A stretch of 64,000 bases of DNA from Citrobacter amalonaticus. Its GTDB lineage: Bacteria > Pseudomonadota > Gammaproteobacteria > Enterobacterales > Enterobacteriaceae. The notes beneath the pieces were generated by a model. It searched no databases and had not been told where the DNA came from. It saw only the letters and a program-made list of their open reading frames with translations. This document shows positions 20,043 through 28,810 of this stretch, piece by piece. The first letter of the stretch is position 1. Each line of letters starts with the position of its first letter. The stretch is from NCBI RefSeq assembly GCF_018323885.1, contig NZ_AP024585.1, positions 1,116,001-1,180,000 of the forward strand, read 5' to 3'. A program made the position numbers and the translations under genes.

Positions 20043-20357
20043 TCAGGCTGCCAGCTCAGGCATTTTCTCCTTCACAAAGTTTAACACTTTCTCCGCATCC
20101 AGCGACGCGTAGGGCAGGCTTTCAATAATGGCGACAGGGCGTGCATTTCCGACAATGTCATAAATTTCATTGAGCTTGTACTGAATATGCGGCGCTATGA
20201 GAAAACCGTCGAAAGCGGGCGCCACGCTTTCGAAATTATCCAGCCCCACCGCGCTTATCATGAGAGGATAGCCGCGGCTTTCAGCCAGTACCTGCATCTT
20301 TTTGGCAAGAGAATTTGCCGTATTCCCGAACAAACAACCTATCAGAAGCTTTTTCAT
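20043..20357 (-). CDS. Orphan PTS EIIB component, lactose/cellobiose (ChbB-like) family
   Basis: 104 residues from the ATG complementary to 20355-20357, with a perfect AGGAGG nine bases upstream; a longer frame to 20504 lacks such a site. The fold is that of small EIIB proteins of the lactose/cellobiose PTS: an N-terminal strand MKKLLIGC with the candidate phospho-Cys8, a loop (LFGNTANS) differing from the usual C(S/A)AGMSTS, helix LAKKMQVLAESRGY, and the later FLIAPHIQYKLNEI. No EIIA or EIIC gene is present in the window, so it would need partners encoded elsewhere or have a regulatory job. Confidence 0.75.
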   Translation of the reverse strand: MKKLLIGCLFGNTANSLAKKMQVLAESRGYPLMISAVGLDNFESVAPAFDGFLIAPHIQYKLNEIYDIVGNARPVAIIESLPYASLDAEKVLNFVKEKMPELAA

Positions 20358-20504
20358 GTTTTTGACCTCCTGAAAACGGTTCACAGAATAGGGCTGGCTG
20401 TGTTCAAAAAATGAGCGCCACATCTTATTTGCATAACAAATATATTCCAGCGTCGGTAGCGCAGACCTCTGGTGCCTCCTGCCGTGAAGACAGGTTGATG
20501 ACAC

Positions 20505-20530
20505 TTAAGTGGAACTGAGTTCCTGAACAC
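20505..20530. promoter_or_regulatory. Palindrome between divergent EIIB and Crp/Fnr-family genes
   Basis: GGAACTGAGTTCC (20511-20523) is a perfect odd palindrome preceded by CTTAAGT, lying between the divergent EIIB gene and the regulator gene. It could be an operator for the neighbouring regulator. Position and symmetry are the only evidence. Confidence 0.3.
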
Positions 20531-20689
20531 GTCATGAAAAGGTGTGGTACGCACAGCAGTCAATTCGCATCAATGTGACAACACAGGGAGTTGGCGATAG
20601 TAAAAGGGACAGATGTCCTTTTTGTTATCGCCGCGCTCACTTTATTGTGCTATCCCATAAAGGGAAAATGGGATTGCGTCGAGGGGAAG

Positions 20690-21379
20690 ATGAAAAATAT
20701 CAATGACAGTGCCTTAAAAGAGCGGTTTATTTTAACGAACAGGTTATCGGCGATAATTAACCCCTCCCTGTTAGCGACACTGCGTCTGGTCAAAATTGAT
20801 GCCGGTGAGTATCTGATGACGCAAAACACCTATTTGACGCATCTCTATTTCCTGGTTGACGGTAAACTGCAGGTCGAGCGCCATAATCCAAACGGGACGC
20901 ACGCGGTTTATTCTTTTGAAACGCCTTTTTCGGTGGTTGGCGAAATGGAACTTTTCTCCATTAAGAAAAGTAAGGCTGTCGGTTCCGTTCAGGCATTAAC
21001 GGACTCATGGTTACTGACCCTACCGGTCGAGGCCGTAAAAGAACACGCGATGAACGATCCCGCCTTTCTTCTTTTTATGTGCCAGAATTTAAGTCATAAA
21101 CTACTGCATAATTCACTGATCCATTCCAGTGGCGCGATTTCGGTGGAATCTAAATTGCGTAAATTCTTACTTATTAAAACGCAAAACGAAGGCGCCACAA
21201 TTCAACTGGAGAAAAGAGAGTCACTCGCGGCCATGTTGGGTGTTTCTGTCAGGCAACTCAATCGGGCGCTGATAAAACTTGCGCAGCAAGGGATTATTCA
21301 ACACAAAAATAAAACCCTGAAGGTGATTAATCCTGTTCGCTTATCAGATTTTCCTGCTGACAAATCTGAATTGGTGTGA
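20690..21379 (+). CDS. Crp/Fnr-family transcription regulator (YeiL-like)
   Basis: 229 residues from ATG 20690 with GAGGGGAAG just upstream; the frame is open earlier, but that part has no protein-like signal. Residues about 20-130 form a cyclic-nucleotide-binding-type beta-roll (YLMTQNTYLTHLYFLVDGKL, then FSVVGEMELF), and the C-terminus holds a winged helix-turn-helix (KRESLAAMLGVSVRQLNRAL). It resembles E. coli YeiL in size and layout. The cysteines for an FNR-type Fe-S cluster are absent, and I do not see the full cAMP-binding residue set of Crp, so its ligand is unknown. The divergent EIIB gene is the most obvious candidate target. Confidence 0.8.
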   Translation: MKNINDSALKERFILTNRLSAIINPSLLATLRLVKIDAGEYLMTQNTYLTHLYFLVDGKLQVERHNPNGTHAVYSFETPFSVVGEMELFSIKKSKAVGSVQALTDSWLLTLPVEAVKEHAMNDPAFLLFMCQNLSHKLLHNSLIHSSGAISVESKLRKFLLIKTQNEGATIQLEKRESLAAMLGVSVRQLNRALIKLAQQGIIQHKNKTLKVINPVRLSDFPADKSELV

Positions 21380-21485
21380 GTTGGAGTGGGGTAAATAATC
21401 CCGGAAGCATGAGATAATGCGCCCGTTGTGAAGGCAGGCTGGAGCGATATTTCAGCCACCAGGTACATTACGATGAGATCAACGG

Positions 21486-22331
21486 ATGAATCTTCTTGAA
21501 CTGACACTTCTGAGTGGACAATACAACGATCGTGAAACGGGCGGAAAGATCCCGTGGAATGATCCGGATTTCAGCCGCAGGATGCTGGAAAACCATTTGT
21601 CGCAGGAACACGACTGGGCCAGTCGTAAACTCTCGGTCATTGAACAACAGGTTGACTGGATCGCCCGCCAGCTTCCCGCGGGCGCAACAATACTTGATTT
21701 GGGATGCGGCCCCGGATTTTACACTCAACGTCTCGCGCAGCGCGGATTTGATTGCACTGGCGTCGATTTTTCTCCGGCCTCTGTGCAGTGGGCGCGAGAA
21801 CAGGCGCAGAGCGCAGCGCTGGATATTGATTATCAGGAACAGGACGTCCGCGACTACCAGCCTGATGGCACGTTTGATTTCGTTATGATGACCTTCGGTG
21901 AAATCAATGTCTTCAGTTTTGAGGATGCGCAACGGCTGGTGGCGCGTAGTGCAGCCTGGCTGAAGCCGGGGGGCAAGTTGCTGATTGAAGTGCATACGTT
22001 TGACGAGGTCAAAAGACAGGGGATGGCTCCCGCGTCCTGGCAGCGGTGTCCAGAGGGGCTTTTTCTCGCCGAACCGCATCTTTTATTAAGCGAAAATCGC
22101 TGGAATGAAGAAACGCAAACCAGCACCACGACGTTCTGGGCGCTCAAGGCCGACGCCAGCGTTGTGCATTTTAGCAGCCAGACGCGGGCCTGGCGGGATG
22201 ACGAGTATTTGCAGTTGCTGGCGCAGTGCGGTTTTCACACGACGACGCGTATTGCCGCTGAAGAGTGGCCGGTCAGTGAAACCTTTGCCGGCAAGCTCTA
22301 CGCCCTGATGGGACGTCGAGAGACGGTATAA
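21486..22331 (+). CDS. Class I SAM-dependent methyltransferase, substrate unknown
   Basis: 281 residues. Motif I, ILDLGCGPG (residues 69-77), and the following acidic residue in DCTGVDFSP define a Rossmann-fold methyltransferase of the Methyltransf_11/25 type. FDFVMMTFGEINVF is the post-II/III strand region. An N-terminal helix-rich cap precedes it and a C-terminal part with beta strands (TTTFWALKADASVVHF) follows. Substrate cannot be predicted. It lies 106 bases after the regulator with its own stop hairpin. I cannot tell whether the two are co-transcribed. Confidence 0.8.
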   Translation: MNLLELTLLSGQYNDRETGGKIPWNDPDFSRRMLENHLSQEHDWASRKLSVIEQQVDWIARQLPAGATILDLGCGPGFYTQRLAQRGFDCTGVDFSPASVQWAREQAQSAALDIDYQEQDVRDYQPDGTFDFVMMTFGEINVFSFEDAQRLVARSAAWLKPGGKLLIEVHTFDEVKRQGMAPASWQRCPEGLFLAEPHLLLSENRWNEETQTSTTTFWALKADASVVHFSSQTRAWRDDEYLQLLAQCGFHTTTRIAAEEWPVSETFAGKLYALMGRRETV

Positions 22332-22369
22332 ACGACAATTGCTCTGTGCTGCAACCAGAGAAAACCGAT

Positions 22370-22398
22370 GCCCGATGGCTTACGCTGTCGGGCTTTTT
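22370..22398 (+). terminator. Terminator after the methyltransferase gene
   Basis: GCCCGA (22370-22375) pairs with TCGGGC (22388-22393), followed directly by TTTTT. Good intrinsic terminator. Confidence 0.75.
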
Positions 22399-22842
22399 CG
22401 CTATAACGGAGAACCTTACCTGGCAAGGGCATGATTCATCCTCAGGATTCAGCCATGTCATTCGGGCGACGGCGAAGCGATTCAACCTCCCGTGCAAGTA
22501 TCTCAGTAAAAAAATGCCCTGGAAGATACAGCTCGATCCTTCGCGCTTCCCGGGACAATGCTTGTAGATAACACCTTGTTTACTAAAAAATTGATAGGCA
22601 ATTATTTGCAAGCCTTTAAAGTCAATCATTATCCTTGTTTATCAAACATAAAATCTACAAAACTAGACATCTATCGAGTTTTCATCTTAAAGTCCCGATG
22701 TTGGCACTAGACAAAACTGTCTTATGGTTATCAAATGGTTAAATAATATTTCGCTGGATGTGAATGATCGACCAGATAGATGAATGGTCGGCGGGTAATT
22801 CAGCGGCTACAAGCAAGACAACACACCATTTCGGGAGAAATT
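22399..22842. promoter_or_regulatory. Upstream region of the POT transporter gene
   Basis: About 440 bases, AT-rich in its second half, with no credible gene. It carries the transporter promoter; I do not recognise a specific operator. Confidence 0.4.
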
Positions 22843-24387
22843 ATGCATTCCTCTGTTAATAAAAACGAAAGCCGAACGTTCTTCGGCCATCCCTATCCGC
22901 TGGGGTCACTGTTCTTCACGGAGATGTGGGAACGGTTTTCGTTTTATGGCATTCGTCCGTTACTGATTCTGTTCATGGCCGCGACCGTCTACGACGGTGG
23001 CATGGGACTGGCGCGGGAAAATGCGTCTGCTATCGTCGGTATTTTTGCCGGCAGTATGTACCTGGCAGCGCTGCCGGGCGGCTGGCTCGCGGATAACTGG
23101 CTCGGGCAGCAACGCGCGGTGTGGTACGGCTCGATCCTGATCGCGCTCGGCCATCTGTCGATTGCCCTGTCGGCCTGGATGGGCGACAACCTGTTTTTCA
23201 TCGGTTTGATGTTTATCGTGCTGGGGTCGGGTCTGTTCAAAACCTGTATCTCGGTCATGGTGGGAACCCTCTATAAGAAAGGCGATGCCCGCCGCGATGG
23301 CGGTTTTTCGTTGTTCTACATGGGGATTAACATGGGGTCATTCATTGCCCCGTTGATCTCTGGCTGGTTAATCAAATCTCACGGCTGGCACTGGGGCTTT
23401 GGTATCGGTGGGATCGGGATGCTGGTCGCGCTGATTATCTTCCGCGTGTTTGCCGTTCCTTCCATGAAACGCTATGACCGCGAAGTGGGGCTTGATTCGA
23501 CCTGGAACAGCCCGGTGGTGAAGAGAAACGGCGTGGGACGCTGGTTGCTGGCGCTGGCCGTTGGTGTTGCCATCATTGTGACGCTGATTGCCCAGGGCGT
23601 GATTGTCATTAATCCGGTCGCCGTTGCCAGCATGCTGGTCTACGTTATTGCCGCGTCTGTGGCGCTCTACTTTATCTATCTGTTCGTGTTTGCCGGGTTG
23701 ACCCGCAAAGAGCGCGCCAGACTGTTGGTCTGCTTTATTTTACTGGTTTCTGCGGCCTTTTTCTGGTCGGCGTTTGAGCAGAAACCAACCTCGTTCAACC
23801 TGTTCGCGAACGACTACACCAACCGCATGATCGGTGATTTCGAAATTCCAGCCGTCTGGTTCCAGTCGATCAACGCCCTGTTTATCATCCTGCTGGCTCC
23901 GGTCTTTAGCTGGGCCTGGCCGGCACTGGCGCGCCGAAATGTGCGCCCGAGCAGTATCACCAAGTTTGTTATCGGTATTCTGTGCGCGGCAGCGGGCTTT
24001 GGCCTGATGATGATGGCGGCGCAGAATGTCCTGAGCAACGGTGGAGCAGGCGTATCGCCGTTCTGGCTGGTGGGCAGCATCCTGATGCTGACGCTGGGTG
24101 AGCTGTGTCTGAGCCCGATTGGTCTGGCGACCATGACGCTGTTAGCGCCCGAAAGAATGCGGGGTCAGATGATGGGCCTGTGGTTCTGCGCCAGCGCTTT
24201 AGGTAACCTGGCGGCGGGTCTGATTGGTGGGCACGTTAAGGCTGACCAACTGGACATGCTGCCTGATCTCTTCGCCCGCTGCTCCATTGCATTGCTGATT
24301 TGTGCAGCAGTACTGATTGTGCTGATTGTTCCGGTGCGTCGGATGCTGGAAAACGCGCAAACGAAAACGGAGCAAAAACCGGCGTAA
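22843..24387 (+). CDS. POT/PTR-family proton-coupled oligopeptide transporter
   Basis: 514 residues from ATG 22843, preceded by GGGAGA. The family's ExxER proton-coupling motif is at residues 27-31 in EMWERFSFYGIRPL, followed by the PTR2 signature region (IVLGSGLFKTCISVMVG) and FSLFYMGINMGSFIAPLISG. Hydrophobic segments account for about 14 membrane helices. Inner-membrane uptake of di- and tripeptides driven by the proton gradient is the family role. It is not an obvious orthologue of DtpA-D of E. coli: the N-terminal ERFSFYGIRPLLILFM resembles POT proteins of other gammaproteobacteria. It is an accessory gene with its own terminator. Confidence 0.88.
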   Translation: MHSSVNKNESRTFFGHPYPLGSLFFTEMWERFSFYGIRPLLILFMAATVYDGGMGLARENASAIVGIFAGSMYLAALPGGWLADNWLGQQRAVWYGSILIALGHLSIALSAWMGDNLFFIGLMFIVLGSGLFKTCISVMVGTLYKKGDARRDGGFSLFYMGINMGSFIAPLISGWLIKSHGWHWGFGIGGIGMLVALIIFRVFAVPSMKRYDREVGLDSTWNSPVVKRNGVGRWLLALAVGVAIIVTLIAQGVIVINPVAVASMLVYVIAASVALYFIYLFVFAGLTRKERARLLVCFILLVSAAFFWSAFEQKPTSFNLFANDYTNRMIGDFEIPAVWFQSINALFIILLAPVFSWAWPALARRNVRPSSITKFVIGILCAAAGFGLMMMAAQNVLSNGGAGVSPFWLVGSILMLTLGELCLSPIGLATMTLLAPERMRGQMMGLWFCASALGNLAAGLIGGHVKADQLDMLPDLFARCSIALLICAAVLIVLIVPVRRMLENAQTKTEQKPA

Positions 24388-24418
24388 AATGCCTGACCGA
24401 TAATTAACACTCGCAGAT

Positions 24419-24452
24419 AAAACCGGTGCCTGATGCGCCGGTTTTATTTTTT
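24419..24452 (+). terminator. Terminator after the POT transporter gene
   Basis: AAAACCGG (24419-24426) pairs with CCGGTTTT across a short loop and is followed by ATTTTTTC. Strong intrinsic terminator. Confidence 0.85.
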
Positions 24453-24985
24453 CTTGCCAGGTATAATCTTTATTCTGACGAACAAACGCCCGTCTCATAA
24501 TCGTTAATGCTATTCCCACCAGAACATGCTTCAGGCTGAAAAAACGTCGGCCTGTTGTCGCTATGTTGCCGGAGATGATCGGCGAAATACCGTCACTCTT
24601 CCTCACAAAATGAGGTTTCACATGATCCTTTATGTCTGATTAATGAGGAAAGATCTTAAGTGGAGATTAATTATTCTTAAACACCTCATTTCTGAACTGC
24701 ATTTAAAGAAATAATATGCTGTATATAATTCTATTTAAGGAATTATATTCTTTTATTGTTTTGTTTTTAAGATGATTGAATTGTCATCATGGCTAAGATC
24801 ATTTCATTTGTTCTCACGCCTGATATCTGGAAAATATTGCCTAAATACCGCAATGAGACTCAGGGCGTTTGGGTCGGAAGGACATACGTTACATTGCCGT
24901 GACTTTTACTTAACGCATTCACAAATACACTGCATTTAATCATGCGATGTATAGCGTGCTGTTATTTCGATACAGTGGAATTGAT
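24453..24985. promoter_or_regulatory. AT-rich upstream region of the first AIDA-type autotransporter
   Basis: About 530 bases, largely AT-rich from 24650 on, without a supportable gene. It includes CTTAAGTGGA at 24654, a 10-mer also seen upstream of two other loci in the window. Expression control is unknown. Confidence 0.4.
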
Positions 24986-27928
24986 ATGAAGAGAAAAGAA
25001 TTTAAATTAACAACCATGGCGTTGTTAATCAGTAGTCTGTTAATGGCAAATAATGTCTGTGCTGCCATTCATGATGTAGATGGTATTATTAGCGGAAGCG
25101 GGATCATCGCTAAAGATCAGGAATATAAAATCATTAGCACCGCAGGGGAAAACAATACGATCTCCGTGGCGAATAATGGTGGTGTAACCATTACCAACCC
25201 AGGCGGAACGCCCACGGTCTCGGGTGGGGGCGAATTTGAAAACGGTGACTTTTTAATTTCCAACGGGACAGTGATTGTTGCCAACAGCGGAACCATTAAT
25301 TTAGGTTCAGGGACTACCGTGAATCATATCATCGGCGATGTCATTCCAGGCACCGTCGAGGGGCGACCAGACATTCCGCTGGATAATGATTATCAGTTCA
25401 TGTATGCGGTGGGTATCGTTCAGGTGGGTGGTAACAGTGCAGCCTATCTCGCGCAAAAAGGCTCGATCGTTGCCGATAATTTGACGATAAATATGAGTCA
25501 AAAGCGTGATGGCAAAGATATTGCGGGCATTCTGGGCAATAAACACAATGGCGTCTTTACCTTAACCGGCACCACCACGGTTAATTCTGCGGTGACCGGG
25601 GCGAATGGGAAGAATTTCGCGATCTATGCAAAGTCGGGATCGAAAATCAACGCTGAAAATTTGATCGTCAATAGTAAGGGGACATTCTACGCCGTCGGCC
25701 TCGATTCGGAATCCAGTGTGGATGCCGACCGTTCACTGATTCGTTATAAAAATGCCACGATTACATCCGTCGCCGATCAGTATGCGGACGGTATCAGTTC
25801 TAACGGGGCTGACGTTGAAGCGTTGGGCGACACCGCTATTGATGTCACCGTGAACGATGCGAATGGCGTGATTTCCGGGATCTGGGTTTCAGATGGTCTC
25901 ACCGGCGTTGATCTGGATGCACATGTGACCATGGCAGGAAAGACGAGCCTGCTGCTGAAGTCAGGCGCGGAGAGTACGGTTCTCAGTGGTGTCGAGTCCG
26001 TGGGCGCTTCGCAGTTTACCAGTAACGACCTGAATATCACGCTGGATACTCAGGGGCATCAGCAAACAACCGGTACCGGCATTCGGGCCAGTAAAGAAGA
26101 TGCGCTCACGGCGGGTAAAATCGACATTAATGGTCGTCTGAACATTGATGTTGTCGATACTACCCGCAGCGGGAGCTGGAACTACGTCCGTGCGGACAAG
26201 GGCGGCGAAATCACGCTGAACGGTGGGGTACAGATGGGGGTTAGCTACAACGACCCGGATGCCACTGCCATTCTGGCGGAAAATGCCGACTCCCGTGTGA
26301 CGATTAACCCGCAGAAAATCGACGTTGTCGGGACGATTGAAGCCCTGGATTCCGCCGTGGTTGATGTGAATGCGATTAACCAGTCGCGTTTCGTCGGCGG
26401 GATGGTCACCAGCGGCAATGCAGTGAATAACCTGTCGCTGGCCGACGGCTCGGCCTGGAACATGACCAAAAGTTCTCAGCTCACCAACCTGACGCTGAAT
26501 GACTCCACGCTGACCTTTATGCCAGCCGCCACAAACCGTCGTATGCTGACGCGTGATACCGCGAGCTTCAAAACCCTGACAGTGGACGGTGATTACACAG
26601 GCACTAACGGTAATCTCGTGATGAACACCCAACTGGGCGATGACAGCTCACCGACTGACCGGATGATCGTTGCGGGCAACACCTCCGGCACCACGAACGT
26701 TAAAGTACTGAACGCCGGGGGCGCGGGCGGTCTGACGACGTCGGGCATCGAACTGATTAGCGTTGGCGGCAATTCTGACGGTGTGTTTAAACAAAATGGC
26801 CGTATCGTGGCCGGTGCGTATGACTACACCCTGCATCGCGGTGAAGGCGAGAATAATAAAAACTGGTATCTGAGCAGCGCCCTGTCTCCGGTTACTCCGC
26901 TGGATCCTCTGAATCCTACCGATCCGCAGCCGCCAACTCCGACGCCGCGCGAACACGCGGTGCGTCCGGAAGCCGGTCTGTACGGCATGAACCTGCAGGC
27001 GGCAAACACGCTGTTCAATACCCGTTTGCAGGATCGTCTGGGCGAAACGCATTACGTGGACGCGCTGACCGGCAAAGAAGCCGTCACCAGTATGTGGCTG
27101 CGTAACGTGGGCGGTCATACCCGTCAGAAAGACAGCAGTGGTCAACTGGATATGCAGGCCAACCGTTATGTCATGCAACTGGGCGGCGACATTGCGCAGT
27201 GGTCTTCGGACAACACTGACCGCTACCATCTGGGCCTGATGGCCGGTTATGCCAACCAGAAAGCGCGCGCCGAAAACCAGCGTAACGGTAACCGGGCCGA
27301 CAGCCGCATCAGTGGTTACAGCGTTGGTTTGTACGGCACCTGGCTGCAGGACAACGCGACGCATGAAGGCGCGTATGTCGATAGCTGGGCGCAGTACAGC
27401 TGGTTTGATAACACCGTTTCTGGTCGTGATGTCGAATCTGAAGAGTATGATTCTAAGGGCTTCACCGCCTCTGTTGAATCCGGCTACACCTGGAAACTGG
27501 CCGAACTCAGCGAGCGTAACGCGCTGTATATTCAGCCAAAAGCCCAGATCACCTGGATGGGCGTGAAGGCAGATGAGCACAAAGAAGTTAACGGTACCCG
27601 CGTTGAAGGTAACGGCGATGGCAACATCCAGACCCGCGTCGGCGTCCGTCTGTTCGGCAAGGGCCACAACACACTGGACGACGGCAAAGACCACACCTTC
27701 CAGCCGTTTGTCGAAGCCAACTGGATCCACAACAGCAAAGACTTTGGCGTCTCAATGAACGGTGAAAATGTGAATCTGAAAGGCGCCCGCAATATCGGCG
27801 AACTGAAAGCCGGTGTTGAAGGCCAGTTGACGAAGAACGTCGCCCTGTGGGGCAACGTCGCTCAGCAGGTTGGTAACAACGGCTACAGCGACACTTCAGC
27901 GATGATCGGTATTAAAGCGTCGTTCTGA
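24986..27928 (+). CDS. AIDA-type autotransporter adhesin (980 residues)
   Basis: Start chosen at ATG 24986, which begins a typical signal peptide (MKRKEFKLTTMALLISSLLM, then ANNVCA); the frame is open 13 codons earlier. The passenger (about residues 29-635) is Gly/Asn/Thr-rich with beta-helix repeats (for example ILGNKHNGVFTLTGTTTVNS). A pertactin-type junction/autochaperone segment (GDYTGTNGNLVMNTQLGDDS and GRIVAGAYDYTL) comes before a proline-rich linker at about 638-655. The 12-strand beta-domain starts at RPEAGLYGMNLQAANTLF and ends in the aromatic GIKASF. No protease motif is seen, so an adhesin or biofilm role is likely. Its beta-domain is closely related to that of the convergent gene at 28811-31369. 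C. rodentium has an AIDA homologue, AdcA, but I cannot assign it. Confidence 0.88.
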   Translation: MKRKEFKLTTMALLISSLLMANNVCAAIHDVDGIISGSGIIAKDQEYKIISTAGENNTISVANNGGVTITNPGGTPTVSGGGEFENGDFLISNGTVIVANSGTINLGSGTTVNHIIGDVIPGTVEGRPDIPLDNDYQFMYAVGIVQVGGNSAAYLAQKGSIVADNLTINMSQKRDGKDIAGILGNKHNGVFTLTGTTTVNSAVTGANGKNFAIYAKSGSKINAENLIVNSKGTFYAVGLDSESSVDADRSLIRYKNATITSVADQYADGISSNGADVEALGDTAIDVTVNDANGVISGIWVSDGLTGVDLDAHVTMAGKTSLLLKSGAESTVLSGVESVGASQFTSNDLNITLDTQGHQQTTGTGIRASKEDALTAGKIDINGRLNIDVVDTTRSGSWNYVRADKGGEITLNGGVQMGVSYNDPDATAILAENADSRVTINPQKIDVVGTIEALDSAVVDVNAINQSRFVGGMVTSGNAVNNLSLADGSAWNMTKSSQLTNLTLNDSTLTFMPAATNRRMLTRDTASFKTLTVDGDYTGTNGNLVMNTQLGDDSSPTDRMIVAGNTSGTTNVKVLNAGGAGGLTTSGIELISVGGNSDGVFKQNGRIVAGAYDYTLHRGEGENNKNWYLSSALSPVTPLDPLNPTDPQPPTPTPREHAVRPEAGLYGMNLQAANTLFNTRLQDRLGETHYVDALTGKEAVTSMWLRNVGGHTRQKDSSGQLDMQANRYVMQLGGDIAQWSSDNTDRYHLGLMAGYANQKARAENQRNGNRADSRISGYSVGLYGTWLQDNATHEGAYVDSWAQYSWFDNTVSGRDVESEEYDSKGFTASVESGYTWKLAELSERNALYIQPKAQITWMGVKADEHKEVNGTRVEGNGDGNIQTRVGVRLFGKGHNTLDDGKDHTFQPFVEANWIHNSKDFGVSMNGENVNLKGARNIGELKAGVEGQLTKNVALWGNVAQQVGNNGYSDTSAMIGIKASF

Positions 27929-27975
27929 TGCCAAGTGCCGGGAGGCGGTTTCGCTTTACCCGGCCAGGCAAAAAA

Positions 27976-28016
27976 CCTGTAGGCCGGATAAGGCGCAACG
28001 CGTCGCCATCCGGCAG
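27976..28016. repeat. REP element
   Basis: TGTAGGCCGGATAAGGCG, then CGTCGCCATCCGGCA: a typical enterobacterial REP unit 50 bases after the autotransporter stop and before the convergent exporter gene. Confidence 0.8.
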
Positions 28017-28049
28017 TATGGGCATGAAATCCTCTATCTAAACAGTATG

Positions 28050-28682
28050 TTACCGATGCGTAATCCCTTCATAAATTAAACGTAACGCCAGCAGGCCAAT
28101 TATCGCGCCGATGATGCGACTGGCGACGCGCTGTATTCTGCCGTATGCCCGACGCACGGCAGGCAACGAAAAGGCCTGGCTCAGAAAGACGCGCCAGATA
28201 ACCGAAGAGAGCACAATCCCGGCCCAGGCCATCATCCTTGCCCACATGGGCGTGTCGGCACTCAGCGTAACGGAGAAGATACTGATAAAAAACAGGACGG
28301 TTTGCGGATTTGACAGATCGGTCAGTAAGCCACGACGAAAGAACACGGTCCATGGCGCGCTAACGGGTTGCTGCAGCGTTGGCATCTGCGGTGTGGCCTG
28401 GTGACGCATACTGTTCCAGGCAAACCACAGCAGATACGCGCCGCCGCCAATTTTGATCACCGAAAATACCGCCTCGCACTGGGTGATCAGTGTCGCCATG
28501 CCAAACAGCCCCAGCCCGGAATAGATAGCGTCACCTGACGCAACGCCCAGACCGGTTAATACTCCTGCGCGCCGTCCGGAGGCCAGACTGGTTTGCACGA
28601 CCACAAACAGATTGGCGCCGGGGTTGAAGAAGGTTAACACGAACAGGCTGACGGTGAGGAAAACCGCATGTAGAGGTTCCAT
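28050..28682 (-). CDS. LysE/RhtB-family amino-acid exporter
   Basis: 210 residues from the ATG complementary to 28680-28682 (MEPLHAVFLTVSLFV); an ATG three codons upstream lies too close to the AGGGA ribosome-binding site. The LysE signature is visible: the FFNPGANLFVVVQTSLASGRRAG stretch after helix 1, then GGGAYLLWFAW and FRRGLLTDLSNPQTVLFFISIF. Six membrane segments are predicted. The family exports amino acids such as threonine, homoserine or leucine; which one cannot be read from sequence, and the second motif resembles RhtC. It lies alone between two convergent autotransporter genes and is probably a passenger of that locus. Confidence 0.85.
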   Translation of the reverse strand: MEPLHAVFLTVSLFVLTFFNPGANLFVVVQTSLASGRRAGVLTGLGVASGDAIYSGLGLFGMATLITQCEAVFSVIKIGGGAYLLWFAWNSMRHQATPQMPTLQQPVSAPWTVFFRRGLLTDLSNPQTVLFFISIFSVTLSADTPMWARMMAWAGIVLSSVIWRVFLSQAFSLPAVRRAYGRIQRVASRIIGAIIGLLALRLIYEGITHR

Positions 28683-28772
28683 AAACCACATTTCCCTGAG
28701 CTGGATAACGTCACTCCATCTTATTTACAACAAAATCTGAGGGATGCGAATGGGATCACAAAGGGAGGCGAG

Positions 28773-28804
28773 TGAAAAAAACCACCCGTGTTACCACGGG
28801 TGGT
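28773..28804 (-). terminator. Terminator of the second AIDA-type autotransporter
   Basis: ACCACCCGTG and CACGGGTGGT form a 10-bp stem with a four-base loop. On the minus strand it is followed by TTTTTTCAC, a good intrinsic terminator directly after the 28811 stop. Confidence 0.9.
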
Positions 28805-28810
28805 AGAAAG

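Noticed and set aside
22346..22567. 73-codon frame after the methyltransferase gene
   Set aside because: It begins inside and runs through the terminator hairpin, and has no protein-family character.
26648..27730. 360-codon antisense frame in the beta-domain of the first AIDA-type autotransporter
   Set aside because: Hydrophobic-looking but purely complementary to the conserved beta-domain; a similar antisense frame arises in related autotransporters from shared codon bias.
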